From Seohaeicola saemankumensis (GTDB lineage: Bacteria > Pseudomonadota > Alphaproteobacteria > Rhodobacterales > Rhodobacteraceae): 64,000 nucleotides of DNA. This document shows positions 24,462 through 34,128 of this stretch, piece after piece. Both the position numbers and the translations under genes were made by a program. The DNA is taken from assembly GCF_042678485.1 (NCBI RefSeq), contig NZ_JBHTKR010000003.1:496001-560000 (forward strand), in the 5' to 3' direction. The notes beneath the pieces were generated by a model. It was given only the letters and a program-made list of their open reading frames with translations. It did not search any database and was not told where the DNA came from. The first letter of the stretch is position 1. The number at the start of each line of letters is the position of its first letter.

Positions 24462-25640
24462 TCAATCCAGCCTGTCACGGCTGAACAGGTAGACCACAAG
24501 CCCGATCAGGACCAGAGCCGCAAAAAAGCCGAACAGCACCGTATAGGGCTGCGCGGCCGGGGCCGCCGGGTCGGCCATGGCACGATAGACCTGCCCGGTC
24601 GCCACCTGCATCAGGCCCACGCCGCCGATGCTGATCAGGTTCAACAGCGTGATGCCCCGCCCGGCCAGATGCGGCGGCACGAAGCTGCGGCTATGCGCCA
24701 TGATGATCGGAAAGGACAGGCCGAAAAAGCCGACCACCGCGAACAGGAACACCGCAGTCACGAAACCGGGCTGCGGCCAAAGCGCGAGGGTTGCAAGGGC
24801 AAGGCAAGACAGCGCGTTACCGCCGAAGATCACCCATTTGCGTGTGCCCAGGATACGATCCAGCGGGCCATAGGCCAGCGATCCCGCGATCATCGCCAGG
24901 CCCATCACAAGCGTCGCGGTACCGATCAGCGCCTCGGTCGCGCCATGCACCTCGGCCAGGTATGGCCCGATCCAAAGCCCGCGCAGACCGGCGGCCGGGG
25001 CATAATTGATCAGCAGCAGCGGAAAGATCACCCAGAGTGCGGGCATCTTCAGGATATCAAGGACCGACCCTTTCGTATCGCTGATGATCCGTGGCGGGTC
25101 CTCGACCGTCAACCAGATGCCGGCGGCCAGGATCAGCGACATCAGCGACAGGCCCCATATCGTCTCTCGCCATCCGAATGCCCCGATGGCCCATGCCAGC
25201 GGGGCGGAACCGGCCAGGTTGCCCAGCGATCCGACACCGATCATCACGGCGCCTAGCGTGGCGAACATGGCGGCCGGATACATGCGCGCGAAGATGAAAT
25301 ACGATGCCATGAGGACCGGCGAACAGCCGATACCGATCAATCCCATCGCGATCGATATGTGCAAGGGTGTCGTCGCCATGGCGAAAAGCGCGGCCCCGCC
25401 ACCGCCGCCAATGGCCAGAATCACGGCAGCCGTGCGCCTGGGCCCTATCCGGTCAAGCGCCGCGCCCACGGGGATCTGGGCCAGCGCGAATGTCAGGAAC
25501 CACAGCCCGGACGCAAAGGCGAGATCAGCGGGAAGCGCGCCGATATCCTGCTCAAGGACCCGCGCCAGCACGGCCAGGAAAGCGCGAAAGAACTGGCTGA
25601 GAACATAGCCCGCACAGAGCAGGACAAGCCCAAGGCGCAT
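24462..25640 (-). CDS. MFS transporter
   Basis: 392 residues with twelve predicted membrane segments and the MFS loop 2-3 motif GAALDRIGPRRTAA (G-x3-D-R-x-G-x-R-R). The second half contains PLDRILGTRKW and SFPIIMAHSRSFVPPHLAGRGITLLNL, like sugar-phosphate/anion or CynX/NarK-like members. The substrate is unknown. The ATG at 25640 has GGGAGGAAA seven bases upstream; the longer in-frame start is rejected. It is divergent from the methyltransferase gene over a 227-base intergenic region in which I found no convincing operator. Confidence 0.85.
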   Translation of the reverse strand: MRLGLVLLCAGYVLSQFFRAFLAVLARVLEQDIGALPADLAFASGLWFLTFALAQIPVGAALDRIGPRRTAAVILAIGGGGGAALFAMATTPLHISIAMGLIGIGCSPVLMASYFIFARMYPAAMFATLGAVMIGVGSLGNLAGSAPLAWAIGAFGWRETIWGLSLMSLILAAGIWLTVEDPPRIISDTKGSVLDILKMPALWVIFPLLLINYAPAAGLRGLWIGPYLAEVHGATEALIGTATLVMGLAMIAGSLAYGPLDRILGTRKWVIFGGNALSCLALATLALWPQPGFVTAVFLFAVVGFFGLSFPIIMAHSRSFVPPHLAGRGITLLNLISIGGVGLMQVATGQVYRAMADPAAPAAQPYTVLFGFFAALVLIGLVVYLFSRDRLD

Positions 25641-25867
25641 CTGATTTCCTCCCACAGAGCTTGTGCTGCCTGCCATGCGCCCAATAAATGTGCAAGAACA
25701 GAAAGCTTGCGTTTGCCCATTGGCCCCGGCGCCAGCACGGCAGGTTGCGTGGACGGGGTGCGGGCGGAAATTTCGCGCCGCCCTACTTGACGGCGCAAGG
25801 GCGCCGGATCATTTGAGCACAACCCCGGACAACAGGCACCGGGACAGGGGTTCGCCGCCACCATCCG

Positions 25868-26827
25868 ATGACATCACATGATTTTTCCTCGGGCGATCTG
25901 ATCGCCGACCGCCGCGCGGATTACGCGCAGGCGCTGGCCGCGTCGGGTGACATGCCCGCCGCGATCGACCTCATGCAGCAAGCGCTTGCTCTGGTGCCGG
26001 ACTGGGCCGCCGGGTGGTTCCGTCTTGCCGAATGGCAAGAGACCACGGGCGATACGGATGCCGCGCGCGACAGCTGGCGCAGGGTGATCCAGATCGACCC
26101 GCAAGACAGGTTTGGCGCCGGCCTTCGCCTTGATCTGGCGCGCCCGGTTCCCGTGGCCGAAACCATGCCTGCCGCTTTCGTCGAAACACTGTTCGATCAA
26201 TATGCCGACAGGTTCGAGACCTCTCTGGTGGATCAGCTTGGCTACCGGGGACCGGCGCAGATCGTGGAGGGGCTGCTGCGCGCGGGCCGGACCCGGTTCG
26301 AGCGCGTGCTGGATCTGGGCTGCGGCACCGGGTTGATGGGACAGGCGATCCGGCCCCATGCAGGCTGGCTGGAGGGTTATGACATTTCGGCCCGCATGCT
26401 GGCGCAGGCGCGGGCCAAGGGCATCTATGACGACCTGCAAAAGCACGACTTGTCGCGGCTGGATCTTGGCGGCGCGCCCTTCGATCTGATCCTGGCTGCC
26501 GATGTGTTCATCTATGTCGGCGCGCTGGAGCAGATCGTGGGATGGGCGGCGGCCAGCCTGACCCCCGGCGGTGTTCTGGCCTTCACGCTGGAGGAATTGC
26601 CTGATGGTGAGGGCGATCTTCGCCTGCGCCCCTCGCGCCGCTATGCCCATGGGGCCGAGTATGTGACGCGGTTGCTGGATCAGGCCGGTTTCACCCCCCC
26701 GCAGATGAGCCGGGCCACCCTGCGGATGGATGCAGGGCAGCCCGTGTCGGGACTGACCGTCCTGACAGCGCGCAGCCCGCAGCCTTTCCGGCGCGAGACG
26801 GATGGCGAGGAAATGGCCAGCGCCTGA
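25868..26827 (+). CDS. SAM-dependent methyltransferase with N-terminal TPR repeats
   Basis: 319 residues. Residues ~10-85 form two TPR units (RADYAQALAASGDMPAAIDLMQQALALVPDWAAGWFRLAEWQETTGDTDAARDSWRRVIQIDP), followed by a class I methyltransferase with motif I VLDLGCGTGLMGQAIRPHAGWLEGYDIS and a motif IV-like LILAADVFIYVGAL. Such TPR-methyltransferases are common in Rhodobacterales; the substrate is unknown. It is convergent with the SDR gene at 26858-27601 (30-base gap) and stands alone on its strand. Confidence 0.85.
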   Translation: MTSHDFSSGDLIADRRADYAQALAASGDMPAAIDLMQQALALVPDWAAGWFRLAEWQETTGDTDAARDSWRRVIQIDPQDRFGAGLRLDLARPVPVAETMPAAFVETLFDQYADRFETSLVDQLGYRGPAQIVEGLLRAGRTRFERVLDLGCGTGLMGQAIRPHAGWLEGYDISARMLAQARAKGIYDDLQKHDLSRLDLGGAPFDLILAADVFIYVGALEQIVGWAAASLTPGGVLAFTLEELPDGEGDLRLRPSRRYAHGAEYVTRLLDQAGFTPPQMSRATLRMDAGQPVSGLTVLTARSPQPFRRETDGEEMASA

Positions 26828-26857
26828 ACGCTGGCCCGTTGCCCGTCGGATACCCCG

Positions 26858-27601
26858 TCAGATGCAGCGGCCGCCGTCCACTTCCATCGCGACGCCGGTG
26901 ATCATGCTGGCCTCGTCCGAGCACAGGAAACAGGCGGCATTGCCCATGTCCTCGGGTGTGGAAAAGCGGCCCAGCGGGATCGTGGACAGGAATTTCGTCC
27001 GCATCTCGGGCGTGTCCTCACCCATGAACGAGGCCAGCAGCGGCGTCTCGCCCGCGACCGGGCAAAGCGCATTGACCCGCAGCTTTGATAGGGCCAGTTC
27101 CACCGCCATGGTCTTTGTCGCGGTGATCATCCAGCCCTTGGATGCGTTGTACCAGTTCAGGCGCGGGCGCGGGCTGAGGCCCGCGGTTGATGCCACGTTC
27201 AGGATCGCGCCGCCCTTGGCCTTCATGTGCGGCACCAAGGCGCGGGCGGTCAGGTAGACCGATTTGCAGTTCACGGCGAAAACGCGGTCGAACTCATCTT
27301 CGGTGACGTCTTCCATCGGTTTGGGCAGATGGGTGATACCGGCGTTGTTCACAAGGATATCGACCTGCCCGAATTCCTTGATCGCAAAGGCCGCCATTTC
27401 CGCCACGCTGGCCCCGTCGGCCACGTTGCAGGCGATGGACAGTGCACCGTTGCCCACTTCCCCGGCCATGGCTGCCGCACCATCGGCGTTGATATCCACC
27501 ACCAGGACCCGCGCGCCTTCGGCAGCGAATTTGCGTACGATACCAGCACCAAACCCGCTGGCGCCGCCTGTCACGATTGCCGTCTTACCTGTCAGTCTCA
27601 T
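26858..27601 (-). CDS. SDR family oxidoreductase (FabG-like)
   Basis: 247 residues. A classical short-chain dehydrogenase with the cofactor motif TGGASGFGAGI, NNAG in VDILVNNAGITH, catalytic serine in LNVASTAGL and the Tyr-Lys pair in WYNASKGW. It ends with GVAMEVDGGRCI. The preference for NAD is suggested by the acidic residue after beta-2 (VVDIN). It is the last gene of the M20-ABC transporter-aldehyde dehydrogenase operon, 28 bases after the aldehyde dehydrogenase, and so probably oxidises an alcohol or keto intermediate of the imported substrate. Confidence 0.88.
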   Translation of the reverse strand: MRLTGKTAIVTGGASGFGAGIVRKFAAEGARVLVVDINADGAAAMAGEVGNGALSIACNVADGASVAEMAAFAIKEFGQVDILVNNAGITHLPKPMEDVTEDEFDRVFAVNCKSVYLTARALVPHMKAKGGAILNVASTAGLSPRPRLNWYNASKGWMITATKTMAVELALSKLRVNALCPVAGETPLLASFMGEDTPEMRTKFLSTIPLGRFSTPEDMGNAACFLCSDEASMITGVAMEVDGGRCI

Positions 27602-27629
27602 GGTTCTTTTCCTTTTCTGTCTGTCTGGA

Positions 27630-29084
27630 TCAGCCGTGAAAGGCCGCGACGGTTTTCAGCACTGTGAAGCCATACATCGCCTCGAACCCCTTTTCGCGGC
27701 CATGGCCGGATTTGCCCATGCCGCCGAAGGGCAATTCAACCCCGCCGCCCGCGCCATAGTTGTTGATGAAGATCTGCCCCGCGCGGATCCGCTTCGCCAT
27801 CCGCATCTGGCGCGCGCCATTCTGACTCCAGACGCTGGCGACAAGGCCATAATCGGTGCCGTTGGCGATCGCGACGGCCTCTTCCTCGTCCTCGAAGGGG
27901 ATGACGACCTGCACCGGGCCGAAGATTTCATCGCGCGCCAGGCAATGGCCGGGGCTGACATTTGCAAAAAGGGTGGGACGCACGTAGTTGCCACCGTTGG
28001 GCGCGCTGACAAGCTGCCCCTGGCCTGCGATCTGCAAGTCCGCACCCTTGTCGATAAAGCCGCTGACGATGTTTTTCTGCCTGGCCGAAATCAGCGGCCC
28101 CACATCCAGATCGTCCATCGCGCGCCCGACCTTCAGCGCGTCATAGCGCAGGGCCATGCGTTCCACGACCTGATCATAGACCGCCCGCTGCACAAGGATG
28201 CGCGACGAGGCCGAGCAGGTCTGGCCCGCGTTCTGGATACCGGCATTGACCAGAAACGGAAGGGCGGCGGGGATATCGGCATCCTCGAACACGACCTGGG
28301 GGGATTTGCCGCCCAGTTCCAAGGTCACGGGGATCACGTTTTTTGCCGCGGCTTCCTGCACCATCACGCCGGTAGCGACCGATCCGGTAAAACTGATGTG
28401 GTGCACGCCGGGATGCGCGGTCAGGGCCGCGCCCGCCTCGGACCCAAGTCCGGGCACCACGTTCAGCGCACCGTCCGGCAGGCCCGCCGCCTTGGCCATC
28501 TCGGCAAAGGCCAGCGCGGTCAGGCAGGCATCTTCGGCCGGTTTCAGCACGCAGGCATTGCCCGTGGCCAGTGCGGCACCCACGGATCGCCCGATGATCT
28601 GCATCGGATAGTTCCAGGGCACGATATGGCCCGTCACGCCATGTGGCTCGCGCAGCGTATAGACGGTATAGCCCTCCAGATAGGGGATCGTCTCGCCGTG
28701 CAGCTTGTCCGCAGCGCCGCCGTAAAACTCCATGTAACGCGCAAGGGCCACCGCATCGGCGCGCGCCTGCTTCAAGGGCTTGCCCACGTCCAGCGCCTCG
28801 ATCCGGGCCAGATCATCGACCCGCTCCAGCACCATGCGGCCCAGCGTCATCAGGATACGGCCACGCTCGGCCGCGCTCATCCGGCCCCAGGGGCCATGGC
28901 GCGCGGCTTCGGCCGCGGCCACTGCCGCGTCGATATCGGCCCCCGTGCCGCGCGCGATCTGGCCGATCTTCTCGCCGGTCGAGGGGTTTTCCAGCGGCAG
29001 ATATTGCCCGCCCGACGGGGCCACCCATTCGCCCGCGATCAGGCATTTTGACGGGTCAAACCACAGTCCCAGATCATCGCTCAT
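27630..29084 (-). CDS. NAD-dependent aldehyde dehydrogenase (betaine-aldehyde dehydrogenase-like)
   Basis: 484 residues. Seen: the cofactor region HIVPWNYPMQIIGRSVGAALATGNACVLKPAEDA, FTGSVATG, the general base in VTLELGGKSPQVVF and the nucleophile in NAGQTCSASSRILV. It resembles betaine- and amino-aldehyde dehydrogenases, but the substrate cannot be fixed. The ATG at 29084 has GAGGAGG upstream; a longer frame overlapping the transporter ATPase is rejected. It follows the ATPase gene by 13 bases, linking the oxidation of an aldehyde to the compound taken up by that transporter. Confidence 0.92.
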   Translation of the reverse strand: MSDDLGLWFDPSKCLIAGEWVAPSGGQYLPLENPSTGEKIGQIARGTGADIDAAVAAAEAARHGPWGRMSAAERGRILMTLGRMVLERVDDLARIEALDVGKPLKQARADAVALARYMEFYGGAADKLHGETIPYLEGYTVYTLREPHGVTGHIVPWNYPMQIIGRSVGAALATGNACVLKPAEDACLTALAFAEMAKAAGLPDGALNVVPGLGSEAGAALTAHPGVHHISFTGSVATGVMVQEAAAKNVIPVTLELGGKSPQVVFEDADIPAALPFLVNAGIQNAGQTCSASSRILVQRAVYDQVVERMALRYDALKVGRAMDDLDVGPLISARQKNIVSGFIDKGADLQIAGQGQLVSAPNGGNYVRPTLFANVSPGHCLARDEIFGPVQVVIPFEDEEEAVAIANGTDYGLVASVWSQNGARQMRMAKRIRAGQIFINNYGAGGGVELPFGGMGKSGHGREKGFEAMYGFTVLKTVAAFHG

Positions 29085-29097
29085 GTCTTTGTCCTCC

Positions 29098-30690
29098 TCA
29101 GGCGTCGGTGATGTCCGGCAGACGTGGCGTCGCCGACAACAGTTGTTTGGTATAGGGATGCGCGGGCGCGTCAAATATCTCTGCCGTTTCGCCCTGCTCG
29201 ACGATCCGGCCCGCCTGCATCACCAGCACCCGGTCCGTCACTTGCCGCACAACCGACAGGTCATGGCTGATGAACAGATAGGTCAGGCCCAGACGGTCCC
29301 CCAGATCGGCCAGCAGATCAAGGATTTGCGCGCGGATCGACACATCCAGCGCCGACACGGCCTCGTCCAGGATGATCAGGTCGGGCTTGATGATCAGCGC
29401 GCGCGCAATGGCGATGCGCTGCCGCTGGCCGCCGGAAAACTCATGGATATACTTGTGCCGGTCATCGGCGGTCAGGCCCACGCTTTCCAACGCCTCGGCG
29501 ATGGCCGCATCACGCGCGGCGCCTTGCGGGGGGGCATTCAGCAGATGGAAGGGTTCGGTGATCAGCCGCTCGACCCGGTGACGCGGGTTGAAGCTGCCGT
29601 AGGGGTCCTGGAACACCACCTGCATCCGGCGGCGGACCGCGCGATTGGGTTTGTGGCCGGTAAAGACGGGCTGGCTGTCCAGCAGGATCTCGCCTGCCTG
29701 CACCTCCTCCAGTCCCAGGATGGCGCGGGTCAGGGTGGATTTGCCGCAACCGGATTCCCCCACCAGCCCCAGCGATTCCCCCCGCCGGATCCGGAAACTG
29801 ACATCATCGACGGCGCGGAAGGTGCCCGACTTGCCCCAGATCCCCTTGCGCGCGGTGACATAATCGCGGATCACGCCGCGCACCTCCAGCAAGGGCACTT
29901 CCTGCGGCTGCGCGGCGCGGTCCGGCTGATGCGTGGATGCCGCCAGCAGCGCCTTCGAATAGGGATGCTGCATCCGGTGGAACAGATCGGGCGATGGCCC
30001 GCTTTCCACCACGCGACCGTGGCGCATGATCACCAGCTGATCGGCCATATCGGCCACCACCGCCAGATCATGGCTGATCATCAACAGGCCCATCCCGTCC
30101 TCCTGCACCAGCCGTTTGAGCAGCTTGAGGATCTGCGCCTGCGTGGTGACATCCAGTGCCGTCGTGGGTTCATCCGCGATCAGCAGCCTGGGCCGCAAGG
30201 CAATGGCCATGGCGATCACCACCCGCTGCCGCTGCCCACCCGACAGCTCATGCGGATAGCGCGTCAGGGGAAAACGGTCCTCGGGCAGTTCGACACGCGC
30301 AAGCGCCTGCCGCGCGCGCTCCCGCGCCTCGGCGCGGCTGACGCGGTCATGAACCAGGATCGTCTCGGCCACCTGATCGCCAATGGTCTGGATCGGGTTC
30401 AGCGCCGTCATCGGCTCCTGGAACACCATGCCCATGACGCGACCCCGCATGCCGCAGAGATCGGCCTCGGACAGTTGCAGCACATCCTGCCCGTCCAGCA
30501 TCACGCGCCCTGTGGCCTGCGCGCCCTCCGGCAGCAATTGCATCACGGTCAACGCGGTCATGGATTTGCCCGATCCGCTTTCCCCGATCACACCGACGAT
30601 CTGCCCCGGAGCCACGGTCAGGGACACATCATGCAGGATCGCATAATCGTGGATGGCAAGGGAAAGCCCTTCGATCCGCAACAGGCTCAT
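29098..30690 (-). CDS. Fused dipeptide-type ABC transporter ATP-binding protein (two ABC domains)
   Basis: 530 residues, equal to DppD and DppF joined in one chain. The first domain has Walker A GESGSGKSMTALT, signature LSGGQRQRVVIA and Walker B LLIADEPTTALD. The second has GESGCGKSTLTRA, FSGGQRQRIAIA and LIILDEAVSALD. Each ends with an oligopeptide transporter C-terminal region. It powers the permeases encoded just upstream and overlaps the DppC-type gene by four bases (ATGA). Similar fused ATPases are found in glutathione (GsiA) and other peptide importers. Confidence 0.95.
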   Translation of the reverse strand: MSLLRIEGLSLAIHDYAILHDVSLTVAPGQIVGVIGESGSGKSMTALTVMQLLPEGAQATGRVMLDGQDVLQLSEADLCGMRGRVMGMVFQEPMTALNPIQTIGDQVAETILVHDRVSRAEARERARQALARVELPEDRFPLTRYPHELSGGQRQRVVIAMAIALRPRLLIADEPTTALDVTTQAQILKLLKRLVQEDGMGLLMISHDLAVVADMADQLVIMRHGRVVESGPSPDLFHRMQHPYSKALLAASTHQPDRAAQPQEVPLLEVRGVIRDYVTARKGIWGKSGTFRAVDDVSFRIRRGESLGLVGESGCGKSTLTRAILGLEEVQAGEILLDSQPVFTGHKPNRAVRRRMQVVFQDPYGSFNPRHRVERLITEPFHLLNAPPQGAARDAAIAEALESVGLTADDRHKYIHEFSGGQRQRIAIARALIIKPDLIILDEAVSALDVSIRAQILDLLADLGDRLGLTYLFISHDLSVVRQVTDRVLVMQAGRIVEQGETAEIFDAPAHPYTKQLLSATPRLPDITDA

Positions 30691-31535
30691 CGACGGTCCC
30701 TCCTGATCCGGGGATCAAACAGATCGCGCAGCCCGTCGCCCATCAGGTTCAGCCCCAGCACCGTCAGCAGGATCGCCAGACCCGGAAATATCGCCATATG
30801 GGGCGCCAGCGAGATCATCGTCTGGCTATCCGCCAGCATCCGCCCCCAACTGGGGATGGGCGGCTGCGCGCCAAGCCCGACATAGGACAACGCCGCCTCG
30901 GCCAGGATGCCAAGGCTGAACTGGATGGTGCCCTGCACGATCAGCAGGTTCGTCACATTGGGAAGGATATGTTCGGCGCTGATCCGGACCGCGCCCTTGC
31001 CGGCCACCCGCGCCGCCAGCACATAGTCCCGTGTCCAAAGGCTCAGCGCCGCGCCACGTGTCAGTCGGGCAAAGACGGGAATGTTGAAAATCCCGATGGC
31101 GATGATCGCGTTCAGGGCAGAGGGCCCGAACACGGCCGTGATCATGATCGCGATCAGAAGTGACGGGAAGGCAAAAACCAGGTCGTTGCCCCGCATGATC
31201 ACCTCGTCCAGCAGACTGCCGCGCCGGGCGGCGGCGGCCAGCCCCAGCGGCACCCCCAGCCCCATGCCGATCACCACGGCCACCACGGCCACGGCAATCG
31301 AGGTGCGCGCCCCCACCATGATCATCGACAGGATGTCGCGTCCGAAATGATCGGTGCCCAGCGGATGCGCGGCGGAGGGCGGCTTGATCTTGTTGGCGAT
31401 GTCCAGCGCGGTCACATCTTGCGGCACCCAGATGAAACTGATCAGCGCCGCGCCCACGAACACCAGCGACAGCACCAGCCCGACCACGAGGGATCGGTTG
31501 GTCAGCGCCGCCCGGATCAGCCCGCCCCCGCTCAT
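30687..31535 (-). CDS. Peptide ABC transporter permease, DppC type
   Basis: 282 residues with an N-terminal segment (SLVVGLVLSLVFVGAALISFI) and a BPD_transp_1 domain of about five more membrane segments; the EAA loop is RVAGKGAVRISAEHILPNVTNLLIVQ. HPLGTDHFGRDILSMIMVGARTSI is the DppC hallmark. The ATG at 31535 overlaps the DppB-type stop (ATGA); upstream in-frame codons lie inside that gene and are ignored. It pairs with the DppB-type permease to form the membrane channel of the importer. Confidence 0.94.
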   Translation of the reverse strand: MSGGGLIRAALTNRSLVVGLVLSLVFVGAALISFIWVPQDVTALDIANKIKPPSAAHPLGTDHFGRDILSMIMVGARTSIAVAVVAVVIGMGLGVPLGLAAAARRGSLLDEVIMRGNDLVFAFPSLLIAIMITAVFGPSALNAIIAIGIFNIPVFARLTRGAALSLWTRDYVLAARVAGKGAVRISAEHILPNVTNLLIVQGTIQFSLGILAEAALSYVGLGAQPPIPSWGRMLADSQTMISLAPHMAIFPGLAILLTVLGLNLMGDGLRDLFDPRIRRDRR

Positions 31536-32488
31536 CGCCGCCCCCGCAGGCGCGGATCGACGGCGGCATAGGCCACGTCCACCGCGAAATTCACGACGAT
31601 CACGGCAAAGACCAGCAGCATGACCACGGATTCCACCACGATCAGGTCGCGCGCCGCAATCGACTGGAACACCAGCCGCCCCAAGCCTGGCAGGAAAAAA
31701 ACGTTCTCGATGATGATCGCGCCCGCCATCAGAAAGGAAAACTGCATGCCGATGATCGTCAGCACCGGGATCATCGCGTTGCGCAGCGCATGGCGCCACA
31801 GAACCTGGCGGCGGGTCAGGCCCTTGGCGCGCGCCGTGCGGATAAAATCCTCGGACAGCGTATCCAGCAGGCTGGATCGCATCACCCGCGTCAGGATGCT
31901 GGCCTGCGGCAGGGCCAGCGCCACGGCCGGCAGGGTCAGGCTTTTCATGCCGGCCAGAACCCCCTGTTCCCAGCCGGCAAAGCCACCGGCCGAAAACCAG
32001 CGCAGGTTGATGGCGAAGACCAGCACCATCAGCATCGCGAACCAGAAGTTCGGGATCGCCACGCCCAGCTGTGTCACCCCCATCACCCCCATATCCACGA
32101 CCGATCCGCGCCGCGACGCGGCCCAGACGCCCGCCGGAAAGGCGATCAGCGTGCTCAGCGTCAGCGCATAAAGCGCCAATGGCAGACTGATCCAGAGCCT
32201 CTCTCCGATCATCTCGGCCACCGGCGTGCGATAGGTATAGGAGGTGCCGAAATCGCCCTGCAGCATACCCCCGACCCAGGACAGGTAGCGCTCGGGGATC
32301 GAGCCGTTCAAACCCAGCTGATCACGCAGTGCCGCCAGCGTATCCGGCTGCGCATTCATGCCCAGCATATAGGCCGCCGGGTCGCCCGGCACGACCTCGA
32401 TCGCGAAGAAGATCACAAGGCTTGCCACGGCCAGCGAGATTGCCAGCGATACCAGCCGTTTCAGCACATAGTGCAGCATTTGCCCCAT
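31532..32488 (-). CDS. Peptide ABC transporter permease, DppB type
   Basis: 318 residues with an N-terminal membrane segment (VSLAISLAVASLVIFFAIEVVPGDPA), the DppB-type DQLGLNGSIPERYLSWVGGMLQGDFGTSY periplasmic region, and about five further segments; the EAA loop is RTARAKGLTRRQVLWRHALRNAMIPVLT. MGQMLHYVL at 32488 is taken as start; MLHYVL three codons later is possible. It follows the substrate-binding gene after 127 bases that hold a dispersed repeat and hairpin, which may lower expression of the permeases relative to the binding protein. Confidence 0.93.
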   Translation of the reverse strand: MGQMLHYVLKRLVSLAISLAVASLVIFFAIEVVPGDPAAYMLGMNAQPDTLAALRDQLGLNGSIPERYLSWVGGMLQGDFGTSYTYRTPVAEMIGERLWISLPLALYALTLSTLIAFPAGVWAASRRGSVVDMGVMGVTQLGVAIPNFWFAMLMVLVFAINLRWFSAGGFAGWEQGVLAGMKSLTLPAVALALPQASILTRVMRSSLLDTLSEDFIRTARAKGLTRRQVLWRHALRNAMIPVLTIIGMQFSFLMAGAIIIENVFFLPGLGRLVFQSIAARDLIVVESVVMLLVFAVIVVNFAVDVAYAAVDPRLRGRR

Positions 32489-32536
32489 ATCCCGCCCGCG
32501 CCCTGCCACTCTGGCCCCGGCGCGCGCGCCCCCTGC

Positions 32537-32590
32537 TTCTTCTTGCCCGAAATATCCCCGCCGGAGGCTCCCCCGCGCGCCAGACGCGCG
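32537..32590 (-). repeat. Dispersed 3'-end repeat, copy D, with adjacent hairpin
   Basis: On the minus strand a CGCGCG hairpin (32574-32590, six-bp stem, five-base loop) starts 26 bases after the stop of the substrate-binding gene and is followed by GCCTCC and the core GGGGATATTTCGGGCAAGAA (ending at 32537). The layout is the same as at 6851-6909. Here it lies inside an operon, between the binding-protein and permease genes. Confidence 0.75.
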
Positions 32591-32615
32591 AGGGTCGGTT
32601 TTACGCCCTGCCGGT

Positions 32616-34100
32616 TCAGTCGGCCCAGTAGACAGCCGTCAGGTCGGTGGCCTGCGTCGGCGCGTTCGTCCACAGGCCCATGACCTTGGCATTCGCCACG
32701 CTCAGGGCCGCCAGCTGGAACAGGTAGCCGTTCACGTAATCAAGCGAGATCTTCTCCTGCGCCTGTTTCAGCAGCGCGCTGCGGGCCGCCGGATCTGTCT
32801 CGGCGGTCAGATCTGCCATGATCTTCTGGAACTCCGGGCTGTCATACTGGAAATAATAGTCGGGGTTGGCGTAGATCCCGATATCCATCGGTTCGGTATG
32901 GCTGACGATGGTCAGCCCGAAATCCTTGCCGGTAAAAACCTGCTCCAGCCACTGGGCCCATTCCAGGTTGCTGATCTCGGTCTCGATCCCCACGGCGCGC
33001 AGCTGCGCCGCGATGATCTCGCCGCCGCGCCGCGCATAAGAGGGGGGCGGCAGTTTCAGCGTGGTGGTGAAGCCATCGGGAAAGCCCGCCTCGGCCAGCA
33101 AGGCCTTGGCCTTTTCCGGATCATAAGCGGAATTGCCGGTCAGATCGACGTAATCCGGGTTGTGCGGCGCGAAATGGGTGCCGATGGGCGTGCCATAGCC
33201 GAACATCGCCCCGTCGATGATCGCCTGCCGGTCGATCGCATGGGCCATCGCCTCGCGTACCTTGATATTGTCGAAGGGCGCCTGCTTGTTGTTGGTGGAC
33301 AGGATCGTTTCGCCCTCGGTCGATCCGATCAGGACCTGGAACCGCGGGTCGGCATCGAACTGCGGCAGATTTTCGGGCGCGGGGAAGCCGGCGAAGGCAT
33401 GCACATCCTCGGCCATCACGGCGGCAAAGGCGGCCGTCGGATCGCTGATGAACTTGAAGGTGGCGCGGTCCAGTTTCGCGGGTTCGCCCCAGTAATCGGG
33501 GTTCTTCACGATGTCGATACGGTCGCCCTGCACCCAGTTGTCGAACTTGAATGCGCCAGTGCCGATCGGATTGGTCTTGATGGTCTCGATGCTTTCGGGG
33601 GCCACGATCACGGCGTCACCCCAGGCCATGTTGAACAGGAAGGACCCGTTGGGCGCACCCAGCGTGACCTGCACGGTCAGGGGGTCGATGACGGTGACAT
33701 CGGTGATCCCGGCAAAGAGGCCCTTCTGCGCGTTCACCGAATCCTCGGCGCGGGCGCGATCAAGGCTGAATTTCACGTCCTCGGCATCCATCGTGCTGCC
33801 GTCATGGAAGGTCACGCCGTCATGCAGCTTGAATGTGTAGACGGTGCCATCCGCCGAAATCTCCCAGCTTTCCGCCAGGCCGGGGTTCACCGATCCATCA
33901 GGGCCGAAACGGGTCAGACCCTCGAAGACATTGGCGTAAAGCACCGAGTCGATCGCGCCCGCGGCCGCGCTGGTCGGGTCCAGGTGCGGCGGTTCCAGCT
34001 GCATGCCCACGACGATATCGGTCTTGGCCTGCGCCATGCCGACACCGGCGACAAGCGCCAGCGCGCTGACCAGGCCGCGTGTGAAATTCGCATAAGTCAT
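32616..34100 (-). CDS. Peptide-type ABC transporter substrate-binding protein
   Basis: 494 residues of the SBP_bac_5 family. A Sec signal peptide (MTYANFTRGLVSALALVAGVGMAQA) is cut probably after AQA, and the mature part has LEPPHLDPTSAAAGAIDSVLYANVFEGLTRF, AESWEISADGTVYTFKLHDGVTFHDG and IKVREAMAHAIDRQAIID. It captures the ligand in the periplasm. The ATG at 34100 has GGGAGAG upstream. Family members bind peptides, opines, glycosides or amides, so peptide uptake is not certain. It is 28 bases downstream of the M20 gene and followed by a repeat and the permeases. Confidence 0.94.
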   Translation of the reverse strand: MTYANFTRGLVSALALVAGVGMAQAKTDIVVGMQLEPPHLDPTSAAAGAIDSVLYANVFEGLTRFGPDGSVNPGLAESWEISADGTVYTFKLHDGVTFHDGSTMDAEDVKFSLDRARAEDSVNAQKGLFAGITDVTVIDPLTVQVTLGAPNGSFLFNMAWGDAVIVAPESIETIKTNPIGTGAFKFDNWVQGDRIDIVKNPDYWGEPAKLDRATFKFISDPTAAFAAVMAEDVHAFAGFPAPENLPQFDADPRFQVLIGSTEGETILSTNNKQAPFDNIKVREAMAHAIDRQAIIDGAMFGYGTPIGTHFAPHNPDYVDLTGNSAYDPEKAKALLAEAGFPDGFTTTLKLPPPSYARRGGEIIAAQLRAVGIETEISNLEWAQWLEQVFTGKDFGLTIVSHTEPMDIGIYANPDYYFQYDSPEFQKIMADLTAETDPAARSALLKQAQEKISLDYVNGYLFQLAALSVANAKVMGLWTNAPTQATDLTAVYWAD

Positions 34101-34128
34101 CTTGTTCTCTCCCTGTTGAGCAGTGCTC

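Noticed and set aside
28780..30885. A 701-codon open frame on the plus strand
   Set aside because: It is the shadow of the fused ABC ATPase and aldehyde dehydrogenase on the other strand, with the same unnatural composition and no domain.
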